Shown here piece by piece: positions 16,968 through 25,992 of a stretch of 26,798 nt of DNA. The notes beneath the pieces were generated by a model, which was not told where the DNA came from, ran no database searches, and saw nothing but the letters and a program-made list of their open reading frames with translations. Positions within the stretch are counted from its first letter, which is position 1. Every line of letters begins with the position of its first letter. The translations under genes and the position numbers were made by a program. The stretch comes from Chara braunii (taxonomy: Eukaryota > Streptophyta > Charophyceae > Charales > Characeae): the NCBI GenBank assembly GCA_003427395.1, contig BFEA01000329.1:1200009-1226806 (forward strand), written 5' to 3'.

Positions 16968-17156
16968 CTTGCAAGGGATGGCAGCAGACACAAGCTCATC
17001 ACCATGCATGCATGGCTATCTCCATCCATCCATCCCATGATTCCATCCAACGGGCTTCCGCCCGCACCCAGCATGCAGCTCTACTACGACTGAAAGGCAG
17101 CCAAGTACACATTATACAGAAAAAAAGAAGAAGCAGAACCAAGCCAGGAGGCATAC

Positions 17157-17306
17157 CTTTCTTCATTGCTGTCAAACCTCTCTTGTTCCTCCTGCGAAGC
17201 CTCCGCCATGCTCTGTGCATGTAGTAGGTACTGATCAGTACTTGCTAGCTTCGGATCCATCCGTGCACGCACGGAATCAAACTGGCGCCCTTTGGCCACA
17301 AGAGGC
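17157..17306 (-). CDS. candidate exon, unidentified protein
   Basis: The minus strand has an acceptor (GATCACAG before 17306) and a strong donor (GAAAG/GTATGC at 17157). The open frame encodes about 50 charged, helix-prone residues (blocks GRQFDSVRARMDPKLAST and AEASQEEQERFDSNEER). Composition is that of a real soluble helical protein, but I cannot name it. Further open stretches lie upstream on the same strand (18830-18937), but the phases do not join simply, so the gene model is incomplete. Confidence 0.3.
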
Positions 17307-18829
17307 CTGTGATCGCCCGCACACCTGCTTTCTGATCCTTCCCATCCAGTGTGTGGTGGCTGCCCTTACACACATAATTCATCAATAACTGGTGACGACA
17401 AGTCCTCCCCTCCTTCCCCTCCCCATCCAGTGTGGCGGCTGCGCAACAAGCTGCTCAGAATGCCGCCTCGACATTGGCCATTCATTGCCGCAGAGCAATC
17501 AAAGACCAAGATGAAGGAAATGATACACTCAGGTACAGAACATTTCAAAGCGCCAGCAAGCTAAACAGTCCTATACCACGTACGCCCTTTCCAGTGCCTA
17601 CAGCGGAAAGGCAAATATTACACTACAATACAACGAGGTTACCTATACCTATCCATCACCCATGCGACTGGACACATCGCATAGATCGAACCAGGAGTCG
17701 CGAATCCGGGCAATGGGTGTGATGCTTGTTCACAGATCAGATCTGATCTGCATCACCCCCTGCGGTGGCAAAGCAGGCGGCCATGAAATTTCCGAGTGAA
17801 ATTTGACGCTCAGCTGTGAAATTTCAAATTTGACCTTTCTTCGCAACTGAGCGTCGACCACGACAACACGCAATCCAAAGTACTCGACCACCCACAACGG
17901 CAGCAAAGAATCTTAAGTACAATTCACAGACGAAGACAGGCATGCGGCACATGCAACGACAGCCACCCAACAAGTGCGCCAAGTGGCAGTAGGGTTTCAC
18001 AGCACCCATCCCCCTAGACCTTCGTTCGGCAGAACAGAAATTTTACTATTTTACTGCGGCAGCCACATTTACGTTAAGGACATCGGTGCCGAAGGTTTCT
18101 TGGCCTCGACGGGTCCTCGAGCACTAGCGATATGCAATCAGAAAGAAGAACTAATAGCACTCCTTGACTTTCTTCATTCATGCCACAAATCAGAATATAG
18201 ACGTTGTTAACAAAATGGATATTCTGACCGGAGCATGGCGCGCATAACCTACCTTTCTGAGTACTGCAAACCAAAACAAAGTTCTACACAAACCTTCATT
18301 GCATGATGACCTGCTCGCTCTATAGTGTGACCACCAGTAAAAGTTTGATGCTGGCTCCACCTCTCTGTCCTCAACACAGCAAGGGCATGGCTGCCTTCCT
18401 GCATACTTGAGTCTTCGTCCCCCAGGCTTATTGCCTGCACACCTCATCTGACCATCCCATCCCATCCCATCCTCCCCCCCCCCCCTCTGCATGCATATCG
18501 ACACTCCTTTTCTAAGTCTCTCCTAACAGGAGCCAAAGGCTCGGAGATGGCATAACAGATATCAACCAACATCTAGGCAGAACAACACTCCACACACACC
18601 TTCCATCGACGTCCACCTCTGCCCAAATTCTGTTCGCCGTTAGCCAGCTAAACAGAAATCAAACAAGCTGGCCTCCTCTTCACAGGGGAGACCAGGCAAA
18701 ATGAACACGCAACAAGGAGAGGAGACGAGAAGCAAGGCTGCTGCTCCAAAGGCCTGCTAAGGTCAGATAAGCTCTTTCTCAATGAAGTTTTTTTTATTTT
18801 AACTTGGAACTGCACACCGATCAACATAC
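17307..18829. other. mostly non-coding, few weak open stretches
   Basis: A perfect 18-bp palindrome (CAGATCAGATCTGATCTG, 17733-17750) lies inside a larger cruciform (GTGATGC 17719-17725 pairs with 17750-17756). A 9-bp inverted repeat, GACGCTCAG/CTGAGCGTC, is at 17804-17812 and 17847-17855. Minus-strand open stretches at about 18250-18440 and 18068-18125 could be exons; the latter ends ARGPVEAKKPSAPMSLT and then a stop. The evidence is weak. A C-rich run is at 18474-18485. Confidence 0.35.
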
Positions 18830-18937
18830 CGAACGCAGGCTGTACACATCGCCTCATCTTGCATGCTTTCTCTGGAGAACCACAAATCATCCAACTGCTG
18901 TTGTCCAAGGGGACAGAGACTATGAACAAAGTTGCAT
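18830..18937 (-). CDS. candidate exon, unidentified protein
   Basis: The minus-strand donor CGTTCG/GTATGT (18830) is strong; an acceptor at TGAAG before 18937 is possible. One frame is open and protein-like (LGQQQLDDLWFSRESMQDE then AMCTACVR). No family is recognised. Another frame is also open, so coding is uncertain. Confidence 0.22.
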
Positions 18938-19071
18938 CTTCACGGCAAGAAAACATCATAGGGGAAGAACTGCAGGACACCTAGCCTCCATCCAATCTCC
19001 ACAAGTTTGGCTACAAAATCAGACTGGGTACCTCCACACGAACCGACCCGCCTTTGCCGGTAAAACTTCAG
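18938..19071. other. leads into minisatellite
   Basis: No gene. A partial, diverged unit of the following minisatellite is at 19044-19071. Confidence 0.4.
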
Positions 19072-19262
19072 CGACCCACCTTTGCAGACAAAACTAACCC
19101 CACCGCCTTTGTGGTTAAAAGTTAAAAGCTATCCGACCCACCTTTGCAGACAAAACTAACCCCACCGCCTTTGTGGTTCAAAGTTAAAAAGTAACCCACC
19201 CACCTTTGCAGACAAAACTAACCCCGCCGCCTTTGTGGTTGAAACTAGCCACCCATCTTTGG
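19072..19262. repeat. 62-bp minisatellite, about three units
   Basis: Units start at 19072, 19134 and 19196 and share ACCTTTGCAGACAAAACTAA and CCGCCTTTGTGGTT. The third is shortened at its end. The GCCTTTG core occurs twice per unit, which suggests an older, shorter repeat. Confidence 0.85.
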
Positions 19263-21115
19263 AGCCACTTTCGAAGGGAGGGAGTCGCCGAAGATATAGG
19301 TGCTGGGGCTTCTGCCCAATCTAACAACTCTTGCCCAATTTGGCCATGCTATTCCTAGCCAGAATGCAAGAGCAGATCTTCCGGCACCACCTCGTAGTGC
19401 CGTAGCTCAAGCATCACTTTTGTCTGATGAGTTCTATGTTATGTCGAGTTGAAGTCAGCGCTTCAAACTCATCCATGCTTATGTTGTTGGGAACCACCAT
19501 CCCTTTTCTCTAAACAGACAGACGGTAATGGTGCTGCTAGGCAATGGAAGCCCACCCGGCCACCACCCACCACCCACCACCTACCATTCGCCACTTGATC
19601 TCCTTTACTAGCACCTGCTGTACACAAGACAGGGCAGGGCAAGACAAATCAAGAACACGACTCGCAACATCTCAACTGAGATGAAAGTGGATGGATTGAG
19701 AGGGCCCTTAGATAAATCTTCTACCACCTCCCATGGGCCTCAGCAAGCTGCGCACAGAACACGGCAGAAGAAAAGGACGATTCCTCCTCAGCAGTCGGTG
19801 ATTTGGGAGCATGATTCATTACGGAAGCGCCCTTTGCCACAAAGTGAAATCATGTCCAGCAGTCATCATCAGGCCACCCTAAGCTGCATCCATGTGCTCT
19901 TGGTGCAGCTTCGAATACCCGCAATGAAGTCACTGTGGGCACGATGAACGGCTTGCTCTCACCGACCATCATGGTCCATCCAGTATGCCTCTGACTGCAT
20001 CTCAAGGATGAATCTCCCCTCCCCCACGTCCCCTCTCCTCCCGCTGCGCCCCTCCCTTCTCCTCATAAAGCACCCCCGAGTAGGCTCCTAGATCCTCGCC
20101 TGCTATCGCTTCAAATGACCACCAGGCAGCAAATGAATAATGTATGGCATGCACATCTCTCACTGCCGCGTTGCTTGCCAGCGTTTCTCCACTCCGTCCG
20201 CTGAAAGACCCTCCCATCCCTTTCACACGGTGCACAGCATGCCTCCCGTCGCAACAATTTGCGGGAACCATGGCATTTACGCCTCAGCAAAGAACCCGTC
20301 AGGCTAGCATGTTGTAAAAATTTCACAAGTTTGCATCGGGCCACTGTCCCTTTCACACATTGACCAAGAAATGCCCCATCACCCAAGAACCGTCTGCTTC
20401 GCATGGTGCATTATTTTGGCTCACCGACGGGAGGGAAGAGTTTGGTAGAGCACACTGCCGCCCTCGCGACGGATAGAAGGCACCTTCTGATTCACATGGG
20501 AGAAGGCAAGGCACTGTCTGTGATGAACGCAGCGCATGTGAAGGAAGCATCGCAGTCCCACGTTTAATGCCGTCTGCCAAAAAGCATACACAAGTCACCT
20601 TCTTCTATTCACACACTGCATATGAAATGTGCTGCTCACTCGTTGAGCACTATCATCCTTTCGCTTCCTGTGAGTCAAAAATACTTTTCGCACCTTGCAG
20701 AATCATCCTTTCACTCTGTCTTCCCACACATTGCGTACTTGGTTTTTAAGTTGCTCCGAGCGACAGAGTGTACCTGGCCGGGGCGCGTTAAAATTGTATT
20801 CGCAATGTTCGATCAGCAGGAAACCCTAAAACCAAAAGTACGCCCAGTAACTAACGCGCCCCTGCCAGCGACTTCAAGGCTGCTTGGCATCCTCATAGAG
20901 ACTTTACGCGACGCATCTCCGACGCATCTCGCTTGTTCGGAGAAATAGCTGTGGCATTCCTACAAGGGTGCGGGATCGGTCGACCACACCTTGCTGATGG
21001 ACGAAACTCAGAGCGAGTGCTATATCTTGCACAAGAACCGGTGTCCTTTCAAGTGATTTGAAGGAGCGATGGTGAGGAAAACGGGAACACGGAAAAATCC
21101 AAACCTGTTAATTAA
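19263..21115. other. no recognisable gene; 3' flank of the carrier gene
   Basis: I recognise no protein or RNA in this stretch. A CCACC-rich run is at 19557-19586. Because the carrier gene ends at 21116 on the minus strand, the sequence just below that should include its 3' untranslated region, although no clear polyadenylation signal stands out. Confidence 0.4.
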
Positions 21116-21357
21116 TTATTCCTTCGTCCTTGATGGCTTCAACAAGCGCTTCATGCATTCGTAACTCACCCAAGCAATTCCAACACCAGGAATGACCTTG
21201 CAATACTCTGGGATCATCCCTCTGTATAGACCGCGGAAACCTTCACTCCTGATAATCTTTGTGAATGTACCAATAATACCTGAGCGATACACTCGAGGCC
21301 TTCCTGCCGCACCCTCTAACTGCATCCTCCGTCTCACCAGGTCCAGCGGGAAAGTGG
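21116..21357 (-). CDS. mitochondrial carrier (SLC25) last exon
   Basis: The exon starts after GTCTCAG (AG at 21359-21358) and ends at TAA 21118-21116. It encodes about 80 residues of the third carrier repeat. The signature PLDLVRRRMQ fits the family motif PX(D/E)XX(K/R)X(K/R). VYRSGIIGTFTKIIRSEGFR is followed by GLYRGMIPEYCKVIPGVGIA and a last transmembrane helix ending in CMKRLL. This is the matrix-gate helix, matrix helix and final membrane helix of inner-membrane carriers. The wording is close to a plant clade of adenine-nucleotide or coenzyme A-like carriers; the substrate is uncertain. The first two bases complete a codon begun in the exon at 21965-22041, and the join reads SST-ATFPLDL as in plant homologues. 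Confidence 0.88.
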
Positions 21358-21530
21358 CTGAGACACAGACGGCCCACGGACGGACAATCGATTTAGCACT
21401 AGTCAACGTAGCAATTCTCCAGCATTTTGTTGAGCTGGGGAGCAAAGGGCAAAGGCAAATCCTTTTTTTCCTTCTTTTTTTTCCGCCTGAAAGAGTAGAC
21501 CAAGTGCTTTCTGACAAAAGACTTTTTTTT

Positions 21531-21536
21531 TTCCCC

Positions 21537-21568
<32 letters not shown>

Positions 21569-21589
21569 ACAGATGTCCCGAAGGACAAA
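21531..21589 (-). pseudogene. truncated U6 snRNA retrocopy with poly(A) tail
   Basis: On the minus strand this begins with a U6-like 5' end (GTCCTTCGGGACATCTG), runs through AAAATTGGAACGATACAGAG and AAGATTAGCATGG, stops there (U6 has about 45 more bases), and continues straight into about ten A residues (21530-21521). A 16-bp direct repeat, TTCTGACAAAAGACTT, flanks it at 21509-21524 and 21590-21605. A 3'-truncated RNA, a tail and a target-site duplication are the marks of LINE-type retroposition. It lies inside the carrier intron in the same orientation as the gene. Confidence 0.9.
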
Positions 21590-21649
21590 TTCTGACAAAA
21601 GACTTGAAAAGTGGACAAAATCAAAACTTGCAGGTCAAATTTAAAACAG

Positions 21650-21702
21650 TGGGACAGTGGCTGAGACGCCGACGGCCCGCGGACGGACAATCAAACTAGC
21701 AT
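21650..21702 (-). repeat. duplicate of intron/exon boundary
   Basis: This matches 21347-21400 (GTGGCTGAGAC, GACGGCCC, CGGACGGACAATC in the same order). It copies the end of the intron plus about 15 bases of the exon, then diverges. It therefore contains a second potential acceptor (GTCTCAG at 21667-21661) 303 nt upstream of the true one. Confidence 0.75.
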
Positions 21703-21964
21703 ATACAGGCAGATAGATAAACCTGATTTGCCTTTGCTTTGATGCCGTTCAAAGAAAATACTCCTTTATCGAGGAAATCCGCTTGTACAAGTTATTCGCT
21801 AAATTTGGTTTTGCTTTTACGGACAGCAGACAGATAAACAGGCAGGTCAGGACAGTGGGCGAGAAACAGATATAGTCAGGGAAATAGACGGCTCAGATGC
21901 TGCTCAATCGACATTTCCAGATGAACCCAGGGGGTGGGAGACATTTGAGAGCTCATGAACATAC

Positions 21965-22041
21965 CTGTGGAAGACGCGATTCCAGAGAGACACCCACAAG
22001 CAAGACTTACTGTAACCGGGGTACCAGCTGGCACATCAGAC
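21965..22041 (-). CDS. mitochondrial carrier (SLC25) penultimate exon
   Basis: 77 nt between acceptor CACATCCAG (ends 22042) and donor CACAG/GTATGT (21965/21964). It encodes SDVPAGTPVTVSLACGCLSG followed by IASST, the start of the odd-numbered membrane helix of the third repeat. In plant carriers of this clade the same SLACG-LSGIASST block directly precedes the PLDLVRRR signature. Phase: one base, 25 codons, one base; it joins exactly to the exon at 21357. CTAAC before the acceptor is a plausible branch site. Exons for the first two carrier repeats should lie at higher coordinates, but I could not find them, so the gene is partial or its introns are long. Confidence 0.85.
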
Positions 22042-23591
22042 CTGGATGTGTTAGAAAGGGATCCAGCAGACAACCATACCACAGAGGCAGATGACAGTTA
22101 GAAAACAAACATGAAAGTACCCACATGAAACGACAGCCATGGAATAACAAGCTTCGCACACCACATGCCACAGCGGTGCGGCAAATGTGTCCATGCACAC
22201 CAGGAATTTCAAGTTACAAAAAACAGGCCCAGTAACTCTCCAGGACCTTGTTTACCGAAGAGAAAGCAGCCAAGAGAGATTCAGCAGGAGAAAAAGACAA
22301 CTGCCATACTAGGATTCAATCATCCACGTAAATATACTCTGATTAAAGGAAACTGTCATCTTGTCGATGTTCGACGTTGCTAGGCTTATTAATCTCTCTC
22401 TCTCTCTCTCTCCAAAATGAACCTTCAATTGTCATCCACAATCAGCGAAGTCGTGCGCGTACATGAGCCACAATGAACATCGAGATTCGGATGCAAGAGC
22501 TCGCAAGATGATAGAGCAGATAGACAAAACAAGGTGCAGTAGGAACTGCAAAGAGATCAAGGCAAATAACCACAAAGAGATTCAGGTGGTCTTTTCTCTC
22601 CCTCGTTGCGACCACCTCGAAATCCGTGGACTACTCCGAAAAGCATGTAATACAATAAATTATAAATGTCGATAATCCAATTGCAGTCCATGAAGCTTGA
22701 TGCCCCAGATCAGAAACAAGCAATTCCTGGTCACATGAGCCCGATCAGGCCACAATACCTTCTTCCTCCTTACACTCTGACTGTCTTTCTCCAACACTGT
22801 CACCCAGTTCTCAATGCAGGGCCCTCTCCATGCCTCCTAGTCCTAGGGCCAATTATGCGCCCTCTCGTGGACTTTCCTAGGCAGCACCCCTGTACATGGG
22901 CTTCCACCATGGTGCAATGACCCACACAGAATCAAGTCCGCGATCCATAATATTTCCTGAGTATTACTGCTTGCTGGTCTGACTTGCAGAGATGTCCATC
23001 TTCCGTGTGAGTTTCGTGAATGATTGCATGTGTGGAAGTTCCCGTGTGATGATTGCTATGTGGAGTGCTTGCCCTTTGTTTTTTTTCGGTGTCCTGGGAG
23101 GGGTTAGACTAGAAATAAGGAAACCGCAGGCACGAGACTGAAACTCGGGAATGCACGGACTACTAGAAAGGCCAGGACGGACATGGCCAAGTAGAATTTG
23201 GGTAGTAGCCGGTAGGTGCAGCACAAGTCCGGTAGGCCTAGAAGGATCCAGCTTCCAAAAGGTCATGAGTAGTCCGGGCCCAAACCTAGATATCAGGTAG
23301 GTTAGATCAGGCCCTGAAGTAAACTTGCAGCGCGCAACGATGTTCCCGCCAAAAGGCAGGAGTCTCCTGTAGGCCTAGTATCCGGAAGAGGCAGTGGTAT
23401 TGCAGCCCAAGTGAAGCTGTGAGCCGCATTGCAAGAGTATGTCATTCAGGCATAATGAGTGAAAGGTAGCTTACCCGGCAGTCATGCTGCTCCTCCACCC
23501 AGAGGGTGAAGGAAGGCGGAGCTCCTGGTGAGCGGTGGAGCTGGAGGGTGAGGAAGAAGATCTCCATGGCTATGGTGGAGTAGTGGTAGTA
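22042..23591. other. no recognisable gene; probable upstream intron
   Basis: This should be intron of the minus-strand carrier gene, but I see no further carrier exons. A CT dinucleotide run is at 22392-22412. A minus-strand open stretch at 22964-23266 has no recognisable motif. Confidence 0.4.
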
Positions 23592-23631
23592 GTAGGGGAT
23601 AGGCCTAGGCTGTAGGGGATAGGCCTAGGCT
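23592..23631. repeat. 20-bp tandem duplication
   Basis: GTAGGGGATAGGCCTAGGCT occurs twice in tandem, exact, at 23592 and 23612. Confidence 0.85.
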
Positions 23632-24228
23632 ATGGTGGGAGAGGGTGAAGCGCCCCAAGCCAGGTTATGGAGAAGGGCAATAGAAGGGTGTAGGAGATGA
23701 GAGAAGGAGAAAGAGAGAGAGGAACCGACATGAGCGACGCACCTTTGGCTATGGTTGACCTTCATCTTCACTTCTTTGGTTGGCGCTGCATTCACAAGCT
23801 CCCCTGTGTGGATAGCAATTGATCTTGGACTTCATCCGAGAGTATGGCTATGGTGGAATGAGATGAGAGAGAGATAGTAGAGATTGCGCTGTCCTTTGAA
23901 CATCCGTGATGAGCATGGATGTTCCGCCATAATGTTAGTTGCAACCAAGGAGAGCGAAGTGGGGTTATAGGCAGACAGCTCTTTGAGTGCTGGTCATAGG
24001 GTGAATAATCGGACATGGTTCTTGTTCATTGAATGAGAAGAAGATGATGGAGGAGGACTAAGGACGAAGAAGATGAAGGGAGAAGAAGACGAGAAGAGGA
24101 GAAGTGAGGAGGATGAACATTGGTTCAACTTGCATAGTTCTTCTTTTATCATTTTCATCTTGTTCCACTCTTTATCTCTCTCCTCTCCTTTTAGTTTCGG
24201 CAATTCTTACTCGCTGATCAAGTGTCCA
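23632..24228. other. no gene; purine tract then pyrimidine tract
   Basis: A perfect 8-bp stem GAACATCC/GGATGTTC is at 23898-23924. A GA-rich tract (about 24027-24118) is followed by a T/C-rich tract (24138-24192). Nothing is recognisably coding. Confidence 0.4.
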
Positions 24229-24296
24229 AGCCGCCCTAACCCTAATCCCAAGACAGTTAGGGCCTCTTAGTCTTGGATTAGGGTGTGGTTAAGCCG
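24229..24296. repeat. inverted repeat with telomere-like blocks
   Basis: Positions 24229-24254, containing CCCTAACCCTAATCCC, pair imperfectly with 24270-24296 (GTCTTGGATTAGGGTGTGG). CCTAAT/ATTAGG blocks recur to about 24470. Only one or two telomere-like units occur together, so this is not a telomere array. Confidence 0.5.
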
Positions 24297-24307
24297 GATT
24301 AGGGTAG

Positions 24308-24480
24308 CGAGTTGTTCGTTGCAAGTCCACCCCTAATTCAGAAGGTCATCGAGTTGTTTGCTACTACTCCAGCCCTAATTCCTAGAGGTGCTGAATAGTA
24401 CATACCTAAGATTAGGGCTCCAAAGGTCGTATTGAGGTGGCTAGTGACTCCTAGACTGCCCTACCCTAATTCCGAGAGGT
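24308..24480. repeat. degenerate tandem repeats with CCCTAATT blocks
   Basis: Units starting CGAGTTGTT (24308 and 24350) each end in a CCCTAATTC block. A third relative ends near 24470 and shares CCGAGAGGTGCT/CCTAGAGGTGCT. Units are about 42-100 bp and diverged. Confidence 0.5.
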
Positions 24481-25072
24481 GCTCGGATGTACTTCACCTC
24501 GGGTTTGGCTTGACTTGGGGATACCGGTTGAGTTCAGGAATAGGGTCGGCCACAAGAGGGAAGCAGGGCGTTGAAGTGAGGGGGTGAAGTTGAGAAGGGT
24601 GCAACGCACTCCTGCATGCGGAGGACCTCCAATGTGACCAAGGTGACTTCTTCTTCGACCGGCAAGCAGGAAAGCAGCTACAATAGCATCCACGCTACTC
24701 AATACGGTTACTAATTAACTTTTATCATCTTCATAAGCAGTGGAGTTGGCTTTCATAGAGAGCGACTAGGCTTGGTATGCTTCGGGGTCAGGACAGTCTT
24801 ACTCAGGGGGAATTGAGTCAGTGCAAATTGGCAAGAGAGGGGGAGAGTACTACCTACCTCAAGAGTGAGTCAGCTGACTTCGGCAAGTGCTTGTGTGACC
24901 TTTGGATGCCCGCGGATGTATGGTTGCTGATCATTTCTGGCCGTTTTCTTCGTACTTTCTAGCCGCAAGTTCTTGTCTTTTGCAAATTGGAATAGATCGC
25001 CATTCTCTAAGCATCAATTCTGCATCAAGAGGGGATCTAGGTGTACCCTTAGTTATTGTTGGGATGCTTACT
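24481..25072. other. no recognisable gene
   Basis: No protein family, RNA or strong repeat is seen on either strand. Confidence 0.4.
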
Positions 25073-25156
25073 AGGCGAGTCTAGGTTGCATAGGTCTCAT
25101 ATAGACTTAGGATAAGGCGAGTCTAGGCTGGATGGGTCTCACATAGACTTAGGATA
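25073..25156. repeat. 42-bp tandem duplication
   Basis: AGGCGAGTCTAGG starts at 25073 and again at 25115. The units share TAGACTTAGGATA and differ at a few bases. Confidence 0.8.
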
Positions 25157-25807
25157 CATCTCCCACGTGTGGGAAAGTGATCCGGTAAGGGGCAGATACT
25201 AGTCTAGTCTTCCCTCCAAGGATAAATCCCCCAAGTGTTCAGGTAAGGGGGAGATACTAGTCTTCCCTGCAAAGGGTTATACTCAACACACGGAGGGGTG
25301 AGAACTAGTCATGGTTGACCAATCAGGTGGCACCTTGGAGGGGAATCCAAGGTCACATTACTTACAGTGACCTGAACCATTCCGCCTTGCTTTCAGAGTT
25401 ATGTACCTGCTTACTTGATTCACCACTTCAATTTGTTGTCCCCCGATGTGATCCAATGGCAACAATAGAACCTTTCCATTCTCGTTTCTTTTTCGTTTGT
25501 TCAAAAGCTTTATTGTCTATGCTGGAAACCAGGCCCATCCGCCCTTGTGTCTATAACTAACTCACGCCTCCTTCCATTATGGCATATTAAGGATCATGAG
25601 CTAGCGACATTATCTCACGATCCTTCCTCTTATCAGCAGGGTTGAGGTGCACATTAGGGATCCTGAGATAGCGACATTGACTGCTTCCTTGTAAGAGGAA
25701 GGATTCATCGCTACCATGGCCTTGCTAGGAACCCCTTGACTCTCTTCCTGGCGCTATAATGTGCACCGAAACCCTGATGGGAGCCGGGTCCCGCATCCCC
25801 TTACCAG
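25157..25807. other. non-coding with short repeats
   Basis: A block GGTAAGGGG(C/G)AGATACTAGTC is repeated near 25176 and 25233. Another block, GATC(A/C)TGAG(C/A)TAGCGACATT, is repeated near 25592 and 25659. ATCCTTCCTCTTA at 25619-25631 pairs with TAAGAGGAAGGAT near 25693. No gene is seen. Confidence 0.45.
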
Positions 25808-25933
25808 CCCGTTTGTACCATGGCCTGAGATTCCTACTGCTACGCCGAAAATTGGGTCCGCGTCATGCTGCCCGTTTGTACCATGGCCTGAGATTCCTAC
25901 TGCTATGCCAAAAATTGGGTCCATGTCCTGTTG
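25808..25933. repeat. 63-bp tandem duplication
   Basis: Units start at 25808 and 25871 and share CCCGTTTGTACCATGGCCTG and AGATTCCTACTGCTA. The length is a multiple of three, so frames crossing it stay open on both strands, but no known protein results. Confidence 0.85.
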
Positions 25934-25992
25934 CTTCATTTTTTATGGCTCATTTAGTGCCTAGGTTGAGGCTAAGAAGAGACTAAGGGAAC

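Larger units (their letters stand above)
21358..21964 (-). other. intron of the carrier gene
   Basis: A 607-nt intron with donor GTATGT (21964 downward) and acceptor GTCTCAG (21358-21364). It carries a U6 retropseudogene (21531-21589) and a diverged copy of its own 3' splice-site region at 21650-21702. The phase is preserved across it. Confidence 0.8.

Noticed and set aside
19072-19262. CRISPR-like array
   Set aside because: Units are contiguous tandem repeats without unique spacers, and the genome is eukaryotic.
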